In this document: positions 34,801-43,280 of the stretch, in pieces
How positions within the stretch are numbered: the first letter of the stretch is position 1
Layout of the letters: each line of letters starts with the position of its first letter
IMG/VR virus record: IMGVR_UViG_3300031141_000009
Location: 1 to 47,137 of that record
Reading direction: 5' to 3' (one strand)
Source: a virus
Length of the DNA stretch: 47,137 bases
Made by a program: the position numbers and the translations under genes
The notes under the pieces: model-generated
What the model saw: the letters and a program-made list of their open reading frames with translations, nothing else
The model's database searches: none
Told to the model about the DNA's origin: nothing

Positions 34801-35004
34801 TGGTGATATGTCAGTTTTACTATGTACAATATCTCCGCCTACATAGACAATAGCGTTTTTAGGAAGGCGATCGATCTCGTCATATAGTTGTTTGAATACA
34901 GCACGGTATTCCGCATGTCGCTGATAGTTTCGAATATGGATATCAGCCACGTGTAATATTTTGTCAATTTCATTAAATCCTACGTCTATTTTATTAAAAT
35001 CCAA
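31858..35004 (-). CDS. 47/46: Fused Mre11-Rad50 recombination nuclease (T4 gp47+gp46)
   Basis: A single 1048-residue protein combines both subunits of the SbcCD/Mre11-Rad50 complex, which processes DNA ends for recombination-dependent replication. Residues 15-235 are the phosphoesterase: VADIHI (Asp21, His23), GGDIV (57-58), TGNHDAN (92-95), FHG (163) and LGDIHKR (196-200). Residues 376-1048 are the Rad50-type ATPase: P-loop APNHAGKS at 405-412, coiled-coil arms, a zinc hook CEYC at 724-727 at the apex, signature SGMEKF at 960-965, Walker B FLIIDE at 986-991, D-loop GNLD and H-loop VSH. In T4 these are two genes. The first glycine of the P-loop (GxxxxGKS) is Ala405. It overlaps the primase gene by 11 bases and is probably coregulated with it. 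Confidence 0.95.
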   Translation of the reverse strand: MDFNKIDVGFNEIDKILHVADIHIRNYQRHAEYRAVFKQLYDEIDRLPKNAIVYVGGDIVHSKTDISPELIELTSEFFTNLADRRHTIVITGNHDANLNNSTRLDSLTPIISALNHPNLHYLKDSGVYHIANVHFTVFGIFDDPATFIKSDSFDAETKIALFHGAVDKSTTDKGYVVSNDNLPVTMFDGYDMSMLGDIHKRQFYDEAKTILQIGSTLQQNFGEAFENHGCGIWDVKSRTVEFVDFTNNYGYYTIDIADGVLPNISDIPKYPRVRLRTTNTTQAQIKELTKTIKTSCKTTDIVIIRNDRLDAQNKKTRKIVRDIRDVSYQNQLLDDYIRTNHNPDDETMRRIKNINRELNKRLLDADVSRGINWKPKTFEFDNMFSYGPNNKIDFSKANDVIGIFAPNHAGKSAIFDALMFCLFNKCSRTFSAANVMNNRLDTFNSKLNFEIDGVDYFVERRGKRNKDGKSVRVDVDFWMIDESGEKLSLNGEQRRYTDRNITGYLGIYEDFVLTAMSMQNNNTGFIDKPQPEKKNLLSKFLDIFVFEELFRLANDEIKSVQTLLRNFKNVDYAQKLIDAEYLLDEHVIAYDTLSAQQAKLTEDLDAAELSIKDKSAELKHVSVSTDLAAMQLTRSNVASDIVDHTDKLEKYSAYMETNKLKLDELATEMLSYDIVQLNTQHATMQTEQSNNRQIQQKIGIIKVNVQNKLTSISKLAKHEYDPNCEYCCNNDFVKSAEDAKIELLDDKLVVASLLAAKSDSDKLLQGAAKISDDIRAYSTLTNDQSKYIRYESEVVTKLERRRNALLESNRNLTDVDASIVIYYQNEAAIKHNISINLELSSLESNRSSIKGRISSQNIVLRNAFSSVSMAKQTIESIQTIIGDAHELELKLKSYEYYLDAIRRDGIPYEIIAETLPYIEEEVNNTLSQIVDFEIRFDVDGKDILSYIKYDDNMWPLEMTSGMEKFISSLAIRVALIKVSNLPRPNFLIIDEGFGNLDSTNISSLELLFGYLKTEFDFLMIVSHIDIMKDMVDSLIEIDVTDSTSLVQY

Positions 35005-35899
35005 ATCGCATCTCCACTATTTTTGTTAAATCCAATGATTCAGATTTATTAATTATTTCTTTCATTTTATCAAGTCCAATATCACTTGGATCAGTGTCGT
35101 TTGGCAGTTCAATTAAATGTACGTCCACATCTAATCCTAGTAGATATTCGGATAGTCTCAGAGCTTCTTTCATAGCATCCTTATCTAATATTACATTAAT
35201 CCGCCTTACCTTTTTGTCATTAATCTGTTGCTTGAGTTTTGGCGATAAAAACTTCCCAAACAATGGTATCGTATTTTCACCTATTGCAAATGCATCAAAA
35301 ACGCCTTCACATAGGTTTATGTCTTCTTTCCAGTTTATCAACATGTCGAATCCAATTATGTCTTTAGATACTTTTGGATTTTTGTGCTTGTATGCGACTT
35401 CATAGTACGATCTACCAACGAAGTAGTTTAATATTCCGTTAGCATCGTAACTTGGCACAATAATATATCCTGCATAATACCCAGATTCACAATATCCAAT
35501 ATTATGTCGTAATACGTCGACCTTAGATAATCCCCTATTGCGTAAATATGCCATTGCATTTTTGTATTCTGGACTATATCGGTTACCGTTGATCATTGGT
35601 ATGAACTCATATGGTAATACACATATCGTCGATAGTTTATCGGTTTCAACCGTTTGCTTCGGTGTGAGCAAGTTCAGCTCAGCAATCTTACTACCAGCTC
35701 CAACTGCCTTGAATATCCGGTGTATTCCAACACCCTTTATTCCACATACCCAACAGTGCCACCGATAGTTATTCAAATTGATGTTGAACTTCTTTTTTGG
35801 ATGGGAGCAGTAAGGGCATGCAAAGGCTATTTCATTTTTGCTGATCTTTGCAATACCGAGTACTGCCTGCAGAAGATGAATTAGCCTTTGTTTTTTCAT
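34994..35899 (-). CDS. DNA primase, T4 gp61-like (zinc finger plus TOPRIM)
   Basis: A 301-residue primase that makes RNA primers for lagging-strand synthesis. The N-terminal zinc-binding domain has Cys28-Pro-Tyr-Cys31 and Cys49-Trp-Val-Cys52 within a DnaG-like arrangement. The catalytic TOPRIM domain shows NLCEGVFDAFA with Glu198 and VILDKDAMKEAL with Asp239 and Asp241. The middle (FVGRSYYEVAYKHKNPK) matches the DnaG core phrase. The length fits gp61-type primases without a helicase-binding C-terminal domain; no helicase gene is in the window. The start is preceded by a T-run and TTATATTTAAACATATG with no clear Shine-Dalgarno. It is coupled to the Mre11-Rad50 gene. Confidence 0.93.
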   Translation of the reverse strand: MKKQRLIHLLQAVLGIAKISKNEIAFACPYCSHPKKKFNINLNNYRWHCWVCGIKGVGIHRIFKAVGAGSKIAELNLLTPKQTVETDKLSTICVLPYEFIPMINGNRYSPEYKNAMAYLRNRGLSKVDVLRHNIGYCESGYYAGYIIVPSYDANGILNYFVGRSYYEVAYKHKNPKVSKDIIGFDMLINWKEDINLCEGVFDAFAIGENTIPLFGKFLSPKLKQQINDKKVRRINVILDKDAMKEALRLSEYLLGLDVDVHLIELPNDTDPSDIGLDKMKEIINKSESLDLTKIVEMRFGF

Positions 35900-35927
35900 A
35901 TGTTTAAATATAAGAAAAAAAGTTGAA

Positions 35928-36371
35928 TTATGAAAATTTTATGGTGCTTATTTTCTCGAATGTTTGTTCTGTTAATCTAACTCTGGCGAAGCGCCTAGGG
36001 CCTATGCAATCATTGTAAAAATCTGATTTTGCTGAAACATGGAATCGGTGGTGGATGTTTTCCTCAAGATAGTTTACCTGTCCCTTTGTTTCACCAAGTA
36101 TCAATATCTCAAATGTGAAGTTGGATTTACCGAGTTTAGCTATATCTGAATTCAGTAGCTTGGATGATCCAGTGTATTCTCGCCAATTTGAATCCTTTCT
36201 AATAACCTTTCTGCGAGTTTTGCCTGGTACCTTTATTCGTCGAGTTGTACCAAAGTATTTTCTACCGACGTATTTTTTTCCAGTTTGATTGTTTGTTATT
36301 AAGTAAACAAAACCAAACATGTCTTCTGGGGTTTCACTCAGAATTGACCCATTATATAACCAATGTGACAT
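35928..36371 (-). CDS. GIY-YIG family endonuclease
   Basis: 147 residues. The GIY-YIG pattern is seen as FVYLIT at 21-26 (GIY position) and KKYVGRKYFG at 32-41 (YIG plus the following Arg), with a basic loop (RIKVPGKTRRKVIRK) and a helix carrying YLEENIHHRF at 101-110, whose Glu103/104 would hold the metal. A closing YNDCIGPRR follows. Such stand-alone enzymes in T4-like phages are often homing endonucleases (Seg-like) or repair nucleases; this compact form without an obvious DNA-binding tail is common in marine relatives. It starts 8 bases after the LamG gene with TAGGAG upstream and lies directly before the primase, at a border between tail and DNA-metabolism genes. Confidence 0.85.
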   Translation of the reverse strand: MSHWLYNGSILSETPEDMFGFVYLITNNQTGKKYVGRKYFGTTRRIKVPGKTRRKVIRKDSNWREYTGSSKLLNSDIAKLGKSNFTFEILILGETKGQVNYLEENIHHRFHVSAKSDFYNDCIGPRRFARVRLTEQTFEKISTIKFS

Positions 36372-36379
36372 ATTGTCTC

Positions 36380-38035
36380 CTAATTTGTATCGAATCTGAT
36401 CATGAATGATATATCATAATCGTCTGGCTTCTTAATTGGTTGAGCCATTTTACCTATTGCACATAGATCACCAGAATCATTATATAGCCCAACCGATGTG
36501 ATATATGGTGAGAACTCCGATTGTGTTACATGTGATCGCAAATCTTCGCTGTTTATATCGTATTTGTCACGCAATGTTATGTTATATGAACTATTATATT
36601 CACCATCTAACACGTTGCATACATACATATGTTCAGTTACATTATGAGATCCCTTGAATGATAATTCATCGTATGCAGATGAACTATGGTAAATATCCTT
36701 TCCACCAACCAATGGCGTTGTTATTGTTGCAATACCATGCTCGTACATTATATTTCCAACCCTATTTGTGTTGTTTACAGATGAATAGTTTGAAGTACGT
36801 TCAGCCGATGTTAGCGATCTATCGAAGAATTTAACTTCATCTATTTCGCCAGTGAATGGATACGCTATGTTTTCTCCGGTCCAGCCATCGTCTATTGAAT
36901 AATGCTTAAATCCACATCGTCTACCTCCAACGTGGATTGGTATGTCATTGGATGTTGTTACGCCAATTGCAGTATCGGTTGCCGTTACTGGTGTGCCATT
37001 GTCAATATATAGTTCAATTGTTGATCCATTTTTCTGAACTAGGCAATGGTGAAGTGTAGAATCATTATATGTTGCTGCTGAAAATATTTGCATTAAGCCT
37101 GATCCAGACTTGCTTTCACGTTTAAATATGATTTTTCCATCTGCATTAGATCGGTCGTTTGCAATAGATATATCGAATGGAATATGATTTCCAGTAAAAC
37201 CAGCCTTTGATAACATTGAATTAACGTATACATTTGATAGTGCTCGTTCTCCACTTGGCGTTGGACGTCCAATGTAGCTTCGGGTCGACGACTGAGCTGT
37301 TGGAGCCTTAAACCAAAATGATATTGCAAAATCATCATCAAATGAGATATCAGCTGATCCATCAATTCGTATTACGCTATTCGTTGATTCTTGTGACGAT
37401 ATTGTTCCGTGGAACTTTGCAGCCTTTCCCCATTTCCCATCAACAAACTGTATGTTTTGAGCTGCTGATGATAATTGTAGTTGGCCTTCAGTTTTCAGTG
37501 TAGTTGTTACAGATGTTTGATTAAATCTATACCCTTCCCATAAACCGAGATGTAGCGTTGTATGCTCATTTGATATATAATCATTTGTGTCGGTTGAGTC
37601 GTATAGATTACCGAATCCGTCATCCAATATCACAACTGATCCAGATGTTAGCTTGAATGATTTTGCATGCAGCTTGTCACCAAATATCTGTCTTGGAATG
37701 GATATGACTGTTACCTTGCTTGAATATTCACGTATTTGCTTGTTTGGATTCTCATTACAGTATACATCGTATCTATTGTCGTTTCCTGCATAATACAGCT
37801 TGTCAATCGATGCATGGATCAATCGCTTGTATTGGCCATTTGATGTGGTTGCATATGTAGTTGCTGATTCAATTGGATGATCTGATATATTGAAGTCGCC
37901 TATTGCATATTCTCCATCGTATGTAATTACACCAAGATCAGTGGCATTAGCCAAGGTTACGTTCCACTGTTTATGTGCAGTGTAAGGCGTAACCTTTATA
38001 TTATCCTTATTTAGATCCTTAAATACTAAGCCCAT
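36380..38035 (-). CDS. Tail structural protein with LamG-type lectin domain
   Basis: 551 residues. The N-terminal 190 residues are a beta-rich structural region. Residues 198-415 form a LamG/concanavalin A-like domain: WGKAAKFHGTISS at its start, then FDDDFAISFWFKAP, LHHCLVQKNGSTIELYIDNG and GEIDEVKFFDRSLTSAE, the classical end of such domains in secreted and phage proteins. The final section (PYITSVGLYNDSGDLCAIGK, then AQPIKKPDDYDISFMIRFD) is a paralogue of the end of the 358-residue protein just upstream. LamG domains bind glycans or proteins, so a surface-contact role is likely. GGAG precedes the start. Confidence 0.83.
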   Translation of the reverse strand: MGLVFKDLNKDNIKVTPYTAHKQWNVTLANATDLGVITYDGEYAIGDFNISDHPIESATTYATTSNGQYKRLIHASIDKLYYAGNDNRYDVYCNENPNKQIREYSSKVTVISIPRQIFGDKLHAKSFKLTSGSVVILDDGFGNLYDSTDTNDYISNEHTTLHLGLWEGYRFNQTSVTTTLKTEGQLQLSSAAQNIQFVDGKWGKAAKFHGTISSQESTNSVIRIDGSADISFDDDFAISFWFKAPTAQSSTRSYIGRPTPSGERALSNVYVNSMLSKAGFTGNHIPFDISIANDRSNADGKIIFKRESKSGSGLMQIFSAATYNDSTLHHCLVQKNGSTIELYIDNGTPVTATDTAIGVTTSNDIPIHVGGRRCGFKHYSIDDGWTGENIAYPFTGEIDEVKFFDRSLTSAERTSNYSSVNNTNRVGNIMYEHGIATITTPLVGGKDIYHSSSAYDELSFKGSHNVTEHMYVCNVLDGEYNSSYNITLRDKYDINSEDLRSHVTQSEFSPYITSVGLYNDSGDLCAIGKMAQPIKKPDDYDISFMIRFDTN

Positions 38036-38051
38036 TAAAACTCCTTAATAT

Positions 38052-39128
38052 TTAGTAATCTAATTTTACGCGGATAGTTGCTTCTCTTGTGAAGTTTTTA
38101 AGTAGTGGCTTAGACAGTTTTGCAACTGCAACTAATTCATTTTCGTCACTATATAATCCAACAGTTGTTATATATGTTTGTGGATCATTTATCATTTCAA
38201 CATGCTTTAAGTTTCCTGATCCTGTTACAAATGTATTGTTGTTTGTAAAATTGTATTCAGAATTTTTAACTCTAATAAAGTAATGCGTTGATGAAATATC
38301 CTCTTCAGCGCGAGCTTTAAATGACGATAATGCAGTAATCATATTTGTTTTCATGGCTGCGTCTACGTCTAATACTGGAGCTGGAAAGTATCCGTTTAAT
38401 CCGCTTGTATCATCCATCTTATCAACACTTAATGCAATTATACCTAATTCTGGATAGAATAATCCATATTCAGTGTGTTGTGGAGATGACGCAATAGTTG
38501 TACCAGATCCAGATACAACTGAATATACTTTCTTGCCATTTTTAGCCATTGCTGGAACAGTTGAACTGTTATCGATTAAGCTAATTGTGTCTGCACCATT
38601 TTCTAGGTCAATATCCCAATTTCCCTTATTTGCTTTTTCCTTGTATCTAGCTCGATTGAACGTGATGAACATCATGTCAGTTTCATCGTCGCCATCTATT
38701 GTAAACTTATCGTCACCTGGTTCCAATAATAGATTTGCAAACTGAGTGTATATTGCTTTAGCTGGAGACATACTAGCATCACTTGCACCTGAACTGGTTA
38801 CAGCACCTGCGCCATCGATGTTTCCATATGCTATACTAAATTGTGGAGTAGCAGTAGCGTCAGTTGCTGGGTCAGTTGAGTATACCTCAAATTGGTATTT
38901 TCCACCTGCGGATGCAACTTGATCTGATGATGTATAGAATGAGGTTAGTGTTGAATCGGCGTCATTTGTAAACATTGCTGATGTTATACCTTTTGCAACG
39001 TCGGATTCAACAACATCGTCTTCATTAAAGTTTTGAAATACTCGCATGTTAATTCCACGCTTTGCCTTTCTAAGTCTACGTGAAACTAATGCTTGTTTGT
39101 CTATTCCGGATCTAAATCTATTTGCCAT
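38052..39128 (-). CDS. Tail/baseplate structural protein
   Basis: 358 residues. It opens with a basic stretch (MANRFRSGIDKQALVSRRLR KAKRG), then a beta-rich body with FYTSSDQVASAGGKYQFEVY, MMFITFNRARYKEKANKGNW and HTEYGLFYPELGIIALSVDK. It ends TYITTVGLYSDENELVAVAK plus LSKPLLKNFTREATIRVKLD, the same C-terminal module as the LamG protein that follows. The family is one I recall from T4-like marine phage tails without a named function. It starts 9 bases after the 216-residue gene with TAGGACAC upstream. A virion structural role is inferred from context and from the shared module. Confidence 0.78.
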   Translation of the reverse strand: MANRFRSGIDKQALVSRRLRKAKRGINMRVFQNFNEDDVVESDVAKGITSAMFTNDADSTLTSFYTSSDQVASAGGKYQFEVYSTDPATDATATPQFSIAYGNIDGAGAVTSSGASDASMSPAKAIYTQFANLLLEPGDDKFTIDGDDETDMMFITFNRARYKEKANKGNWDIDLENGADTISLIDNSSTVPAMAKNGKKVYSVVSGSGTTIASSPQHTEYGLFYPELGIIALSVDKMDDTSGLNGYFPAPVLDVDAAMKTNMITALSSFKARAEEDISSTHYFIRVKNSEYNFTNNNTFVTGSGNLKHVEMINDPQTYITTVGLYSDENELVAVAKLSKPLLKNFTREATIRVKLDY

Positions 39129-39137
39129 CTTTGTGTC

Positions 39138-39788
39138 CTATAGTCCCTTTGTTATAATATCAATTGTTGGATCTTTTTTGATTGTTAGTGGAATAGTTAT
39201 AGTTCCACCAGTTTCATTTCCAATAATTGTTATAGTTGTGCTAGCATCAGCTGTTACTGATTTAGCTGTGATGTTAAATTTTGTACCAACAATTGATACA
39301 GAGTTTGCTGCGTTATCGCCAATTGCTGAATATGTTGTGGCATTTTCTACTTCTCCACCAGGTGCAACTGATATTGTTGCCATATTTGCGTTTGATAGTA
39401 TACATGTATAACCTAATGATCGGTTACCGTTTGATACATTTGAAGTCGACGGATGTATTACACTAACTAAACCTGGACGGTTTAATGTGATAGATGATAC
39501 ACCAGCTTCTACTAATGGAAGCTTAACTGTATTTTTCGGTAGAGATATTAGTTTAGATCGCATCATTTGATTTTCATCAGCAAATGCTTCTAATATCGGC
39601 ATATTTTCAATTGCCTCACCGTAATAATTTGTACCTAGAGAATGGTTTGGATCCCATAGTCTATAATCGATTTCGTCGTCACCTAATGCAAACTTTGTTA
39701 TTTCAAGTGCGCCTTCAGATAAAAGTTGACGTCCTTTTTTTGTTAAAATTGCATCAACTGTTAGTGTTGTGTTGTCTAAATATCCCAT
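39138..39788 (-). CDS. Conserved tail structural protein
   Basis: 216 residues, opening GYLDNTTLTVDAILTKKGRQ and continuing LEITKFALGDDEIDYRLWDP, NYYGEAIENMPILEAFADEN and LPKNTVKLPLVEA, a well-conserved unnamed family of marine myovirus tails in my recollection. The C-terminal 100 residues are Thr/Ser/Ile-rich beta strands, including a possible Ig-like fold (NITAKSVTADASTTITIIGN). No enzymatic motif is present. It is the first gene after a 42-base gap carrying the recurrent TATTTAT-type motif, and a TAGGACA ribosome binding site precedes the start. Confidence 0.78.
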   Translation of the reverse strand: MGYLDNTTLTVDAILTKKGRQLLSEGALEITKFALGDDEIDYRLWDPNHSLGTNYYGEAIENMPILEAFADENQMMRSKLISLPKNTVKLPLVEAGVSSITLNRPGLVSVIHPSTSNVSNGNRSLGYTCILSNANMATISVAPGGEVENATTYSAIGDNAANSVSIVGTKFNITAKSVTADASTTITIIGNETGGTITIPLTIKKDPTIDIITKGL

Positions 39789-39814
39789 TTTAATGTCCTA
39801 TCTTGTGAATTCTT

Positions 39815-39830
39815 TATAATAAATATATGG
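39815..39830 (-). promoter_or_regulatory. Candidate promoter motif before tail genes (ATATATTTATTATA)
   Basis: The least perfect copy of the recurrent motif, reading CCATATATTTATTATA in the coding direction. It lies in the 42-base gap after the 1149-residue gene and ends 26 bases before the start at 39788. Its position in one of the few gaps of the tail block is the main support. Confidence 0.35.
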
Positions 39831-42800
39831 TTAAACTATTTTTATGTCTCCGCTGTGTGATGTATTATCAGTTATGAGCTTATTTGGATTCGTTTCAAAT
39901 ACTTCCACAACTGGTTTACCATCAACAGTGTCCGGACTGTCAATATTAAAATCGTCACTAGTCATTTTGCAGCCTTCAACAATTAGGTTGTTCATGCCGG
40001 TAAAATCAGTTTGCAATTGAGCAGCATGAGTCAAGCCGTTTGACTGATATTTGCTATTATTGCGTGAATTGCTTGCGTTTTGCATTAGTCCATCAGTGTC
40101 ACATTTTATGACATTTAGATTGAGTTTAGCAGGAACATACGACGTCCAATGCTTATGTGTTGCTGCGCCAGCTGCGTCATATAATTGTGTACCTACCGCA
40201 TTTGGCATATTTCCAACTATTCCATCTTCAACCACGTTGATTTTGCATTGGTGATGCATATCTTCATATGATATTACCGGCTCAGTTACGATTTTTGGAC
40301 GTTCTAACATTGTCTGTTTAACAACTAGTCCAACAATTTTATTTGCTCGAGCAGGTAACATACTTTCTATTTGTTTGAACAATGCAGTATTGAAATACTT
40401 GACCATTCTCATGAATGCCCATATATTTTGTTTACCATTGTACTTTTTAAAATATGCGTTTCTAAATTGGGCTAACCCAGTATATTCTGATTTATGATTA
40501 TCTCTAGGGTCTCCAACTATGTCGTCGATCGATAACCCACCGAATTGTAATGATATATCTGCATCTAATTCAGCTTGTGGAGAGAATCCAACAAATAATA
40601 AATTTGAATCAATTGGATTATTCATTCCAGAACTAACCTCTACACTTTCATTTGGATGTAGGTCGCCAACTGCAACATTATCTTCTACTCTAATTTTGTT
40701 TGCTAAGCCTCGCATACCAATTGAATTTGGTACTGGAGTAAAATAATCTTCTTCGTTGTATGTCCAAGCAAACGTTCCATTTATGGTTGCTGTTCTAGTC
40801 GTTGATTGATTTGGATGCGAAGATGAAATATTTGCAACTGTTACATCTGGACGATTTGTGTCTGCTCCCATTGGTAATCTAAATAATAGATTGTCATATG
40901 ATCCAGTATATGAATTACCAAGTATACTAACTGGAGCCTTTGTGTGCACATCAATTACATCATCAGATAATTCATTATCCCATAATCTAACTTCCTGCAT
41001 ATGTCCATTAAAAAAGCCAACTACATTATTTGTATCATTGTACTTTGCTGCCGATGATGATTTTCCAATATCAAAATATTCTATGCCGCCATCAGTCCAT
41101 CCATATGGTGTAAGTGGAGCTGGTACAGATGATTTTGCAGCATGCGTTATTCTGGATCCAGCATGATCTGGCGATTTTTGACAGGCTAATGAAATATTTC
41201 CAGTTATATCGTCACGTTTGACTGAAACGTTCCACCAATCATTATCATATATTGGTAATCTTGCTAGTGACGTTGACGCATACGTTATAACCGTTGGTGA
41301 GGTTGTTTTGGTTACAGCTGTTGAATACTTAACTATACCGTATTGTCCAGATGATTCTGGCTCAATCCATAGTGATGATGCTGGAATTCCAGCAATGTTA
41401 TATGATGTTGCACATAATGACATTGTTGCAATAGTATTTGTTTTAAATCTTAATTCAATTGTGTTTATTGGTGTAGTATTGTAATTATTGTCCCAATCTG
41501 TTCGTAAATATGAATCGGTACCATTGAATTTCAACATGTATCCGGCTTGAAGTATTTCATTGTTACTGCCAATGGATGAATCAATTGGATCTGGACCACC
41601 GAATTCCTGTATTTTTAGTATTGTGGATGGTATACCGTAGCATGACATTAACGCTTTTACGCCTCTAGCCGTTCCCTTTGTCTTTAGTAAGTATGGTAAG
41701 TTATTAAGTATTCTTGACCATGGTTCCGCCTCTATGTCTTGTATTGACATTGTTTCACCAGTAACGGTTTTTATTGTTGCTCCATTTGGATATTCAGCCG
41801 ATGATGTTTCAACAGTGTTTGTTCCAGTTTTGTTTGTACCTAAATAATATGACCATATGTTTGATAAATCTAAACCAGATTCTGGCTTCCAGCCGAATGA
41901 AGATAGCACGTCAAATAATAGATCCTTTGATAGTCCAACATTAACGTCCTCATCTTTACTGTGTATGTTTTTCAAATGATCAACATGATTATATACTTCA
42001 TCAAAATGCTGTGAGACCATGTCAACAAATAATACGTATCCATTATTTCCACTGTCCAATTTTATATGCAATGGAATTGTACTTCTAAGTGAATTATCAT
42101 TTGCTAAATCATAATCTGCCGCAATTGCCATTTGATTATCAAACCAATCCGTTGATGCAACGTCTAATGTGCTAGCAACTGTATACGGTTTAGTTTGAGT
42201 AGTCTTTGGCCATGTCGTATCTGGATGTGTGCCATATGTATCAGTATATTCTGATGCGGAGTTAAAGTACATATGTTGCTCATAGCCATCAAATGTTCCA
42301 ACTAATTTTGCTATTTTGTCATCCATATCAGTCTTAACTGCAATGTAATAGCTTGATCCAGTTGCTGATGACGTTATGTTTGATTTTGTCGATTTGTATG
42401 ATTCTATTAACTGTAGCTTATATTTGAAGTTACGTAATCGTTCTTCAGCTGAACTGAAGTGGACAAAGTTTTCATATGATGAATAATCTATATTAAGTGT
42501 TGCACCTAAACTACCACTAAATACCTTGTCGACTACTCTACTATTTGTTTCAACATCTGCTGAAAGTATGTCATTCCACGATGATAATGCAGTTGGTTTT
42601 CCAATTTCCCTATTTACATCAAGGGTTAGATTTGGGCCTCTAAGTATATTAAAATCTTCTGGTGCAGATGGATCGTCTAATTGTATTGTGAATTGTATTT
42701 CAAATGGATTGATTATATCGTCAAATAATTGAACAGTATCTCCAGCCTTAATACTTCTAGGTAAATCGTCTGCTACCTTAACAATAATTGTTGATTCATT

Positions 42801-43280
42801 ATTGTGCGTATCTTCAGTCCAATTGATTAATCTAATTGTTCCAGCTTTATCATGAACTAGACGTAATGTTTTATATCCGTCATCATCTTTATCACGTATA
42901 CCAACCAACGCTGCATCATCTGTCCAGCCATCCAATCTAAGTTCAGTTTTGTTTCTAGATATTTCATCAACTCTAACGTCAACATTTGGATATATCGGAT
43001 TGCGCAAGATTGATGTTTGTATGCGATAAAATCCAGATACAAATCCAAGTGTATTAACCAATATATCATAATAATCAATATTAATTGATCCACCCAATAT
43101 TTCAATATTGTCGATCGCAGGTATAGTCACATTTTCAATGAAATTTTCACCAGAATATATGTCCAGATGTAGAACATCATTTTGATCCAATTCAAATTGT
43201 GATATTGAATTTTCAGTCGATGCTAGCTTTGATTCCAAATCTACATTGAAATAATCTATGTCATTAATTAGTTCTGCCAT
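39831..43280 (-). CDS. Large baseplate/tail protein with LamG-like insert
   Basis: 1149 residues. The N-terminal 240 residues are a beta-rich platform (HLDIYSGENFIENVTIPAID, YRIQTSILRNPIYPNVDVRV). Residues 510-560 contain PWSRILNNLPYLLKTKGTAR plus GVKALMSCYGIPSTILKIQE, a conserved phrase in large baseplate proteins of T4-like marine phages. Residues 580-802 form a LamG-like lectin insert (YMLKFNGTDSYLRTDW, then WWNVSVKRDDITGNISLACQ, FFNGHMQEVRLWDNELSDD). The C-terminal section has FMRMVKYFNTALFKQIESML, PARANKIVGLVVKQTMLERP. Its size and its place two genes after the gp6 homologue suggest the role of T4 gp7 (1032 residues), but I see no direct homology. TAATG overlap with the 408-residue gene. 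Confidence 0.82.
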   Translation of the reverse strand: MAELINDIDYFNVDLESKLASTENSISQFELDQNDVLHLDIYSGENFIENVTIPAIDNIEILGGSINIDYYDILVNTLGFVSGFYRIQTSILRNPIYPNVDVRVDEISRNKTELRLDGWTDDAALVGIRDKDDDGYKTLRLVHDKAGTIRLINWTEDTHNNESTIIVKVADDLPRSIKAGDTVQLFDDIINPFEIQFTIQLDDPSAPEDFNILRGPNLTLDVNREIGKPTALSSWNDILSADVETNSRVVDKVFSGSLGATLNIDYSSYENFVHFSSAEERLRNFKYKLQLIESYKSTKSNITSSATGSSYYIAVKTDMDDKIAKLVGTFDGYEQHMYFNSASEYTDTYGTHPDTTWPKTTQTKPYTVASTLDVASTDWFDNQMAIAADYDLANDNSLRSTIPLHIKLDSGNNGYVLFVDMVSQHFDEVYNHVDHLKNIHSKDEDVNVGLSKDLLFDVLSSFGWKPESGLDLSNIWSYYLGTNKTGTNTVETSSAEYPNGATIKTVTGETMSIQDIEAEPWSRILNNLPYLLKTKGTARGVKALMSCYGIPSTILKIQEFGGPDPIDSSIGSNNEILQAGYMLKFNGTDSYLRTDWDNNYNTTPINTIELRFKTNTIATMSLCATSYNIAGIPASSLWIEPESSGQYGIVKYSTAVTKTTSPTVITYASTSLARLPIYDNDWWNVSVKRDDITGNISLACQKSPDHAGSRITHAAKSSVPAPLTPYGWTDGGIEYFDIGKSSSAAKYNDTNNVVGFFNGHMQEVRLWDNELSDDVIDVHTKAPVSILGNSYTGSYDNLLFRLPMGADTNRPDVTVANISSSHPNQSTTRTATINGTFAWTYNEEDYFTPVPNSIGMRGLANKIRVEDNVAVGDLHPNESVEVSSGMNNPIDSNLLFVGFSPQAELDADISLQFGGLSIDDIVGDPRDNHKSEYTGLAQFRNAYFKKYNGKQNIWAFMRMVKYFNTALFKQIESMLPARANKIVGLVVKQTMLERPKIVTEPVISYEDMHHQCKINVVEDGIVGNMPNAVGTQLYDAAGAATHKHWTSYVPAKLNLNVIKCDTDGLMQNASNSRNNSKYQSNGLTHAAQLQTDFTGMNNLIVEGCKMTSDDFNIDSPDTVDGKPVVEVFETNPNKLITDNTSHSGDIKIV

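Noticed and set aside
35900-35927. T-run before the primase as a rho-independent terminator
   Set aside because: The coding strand has a run of seven T but no GC-rich stem precedes it.
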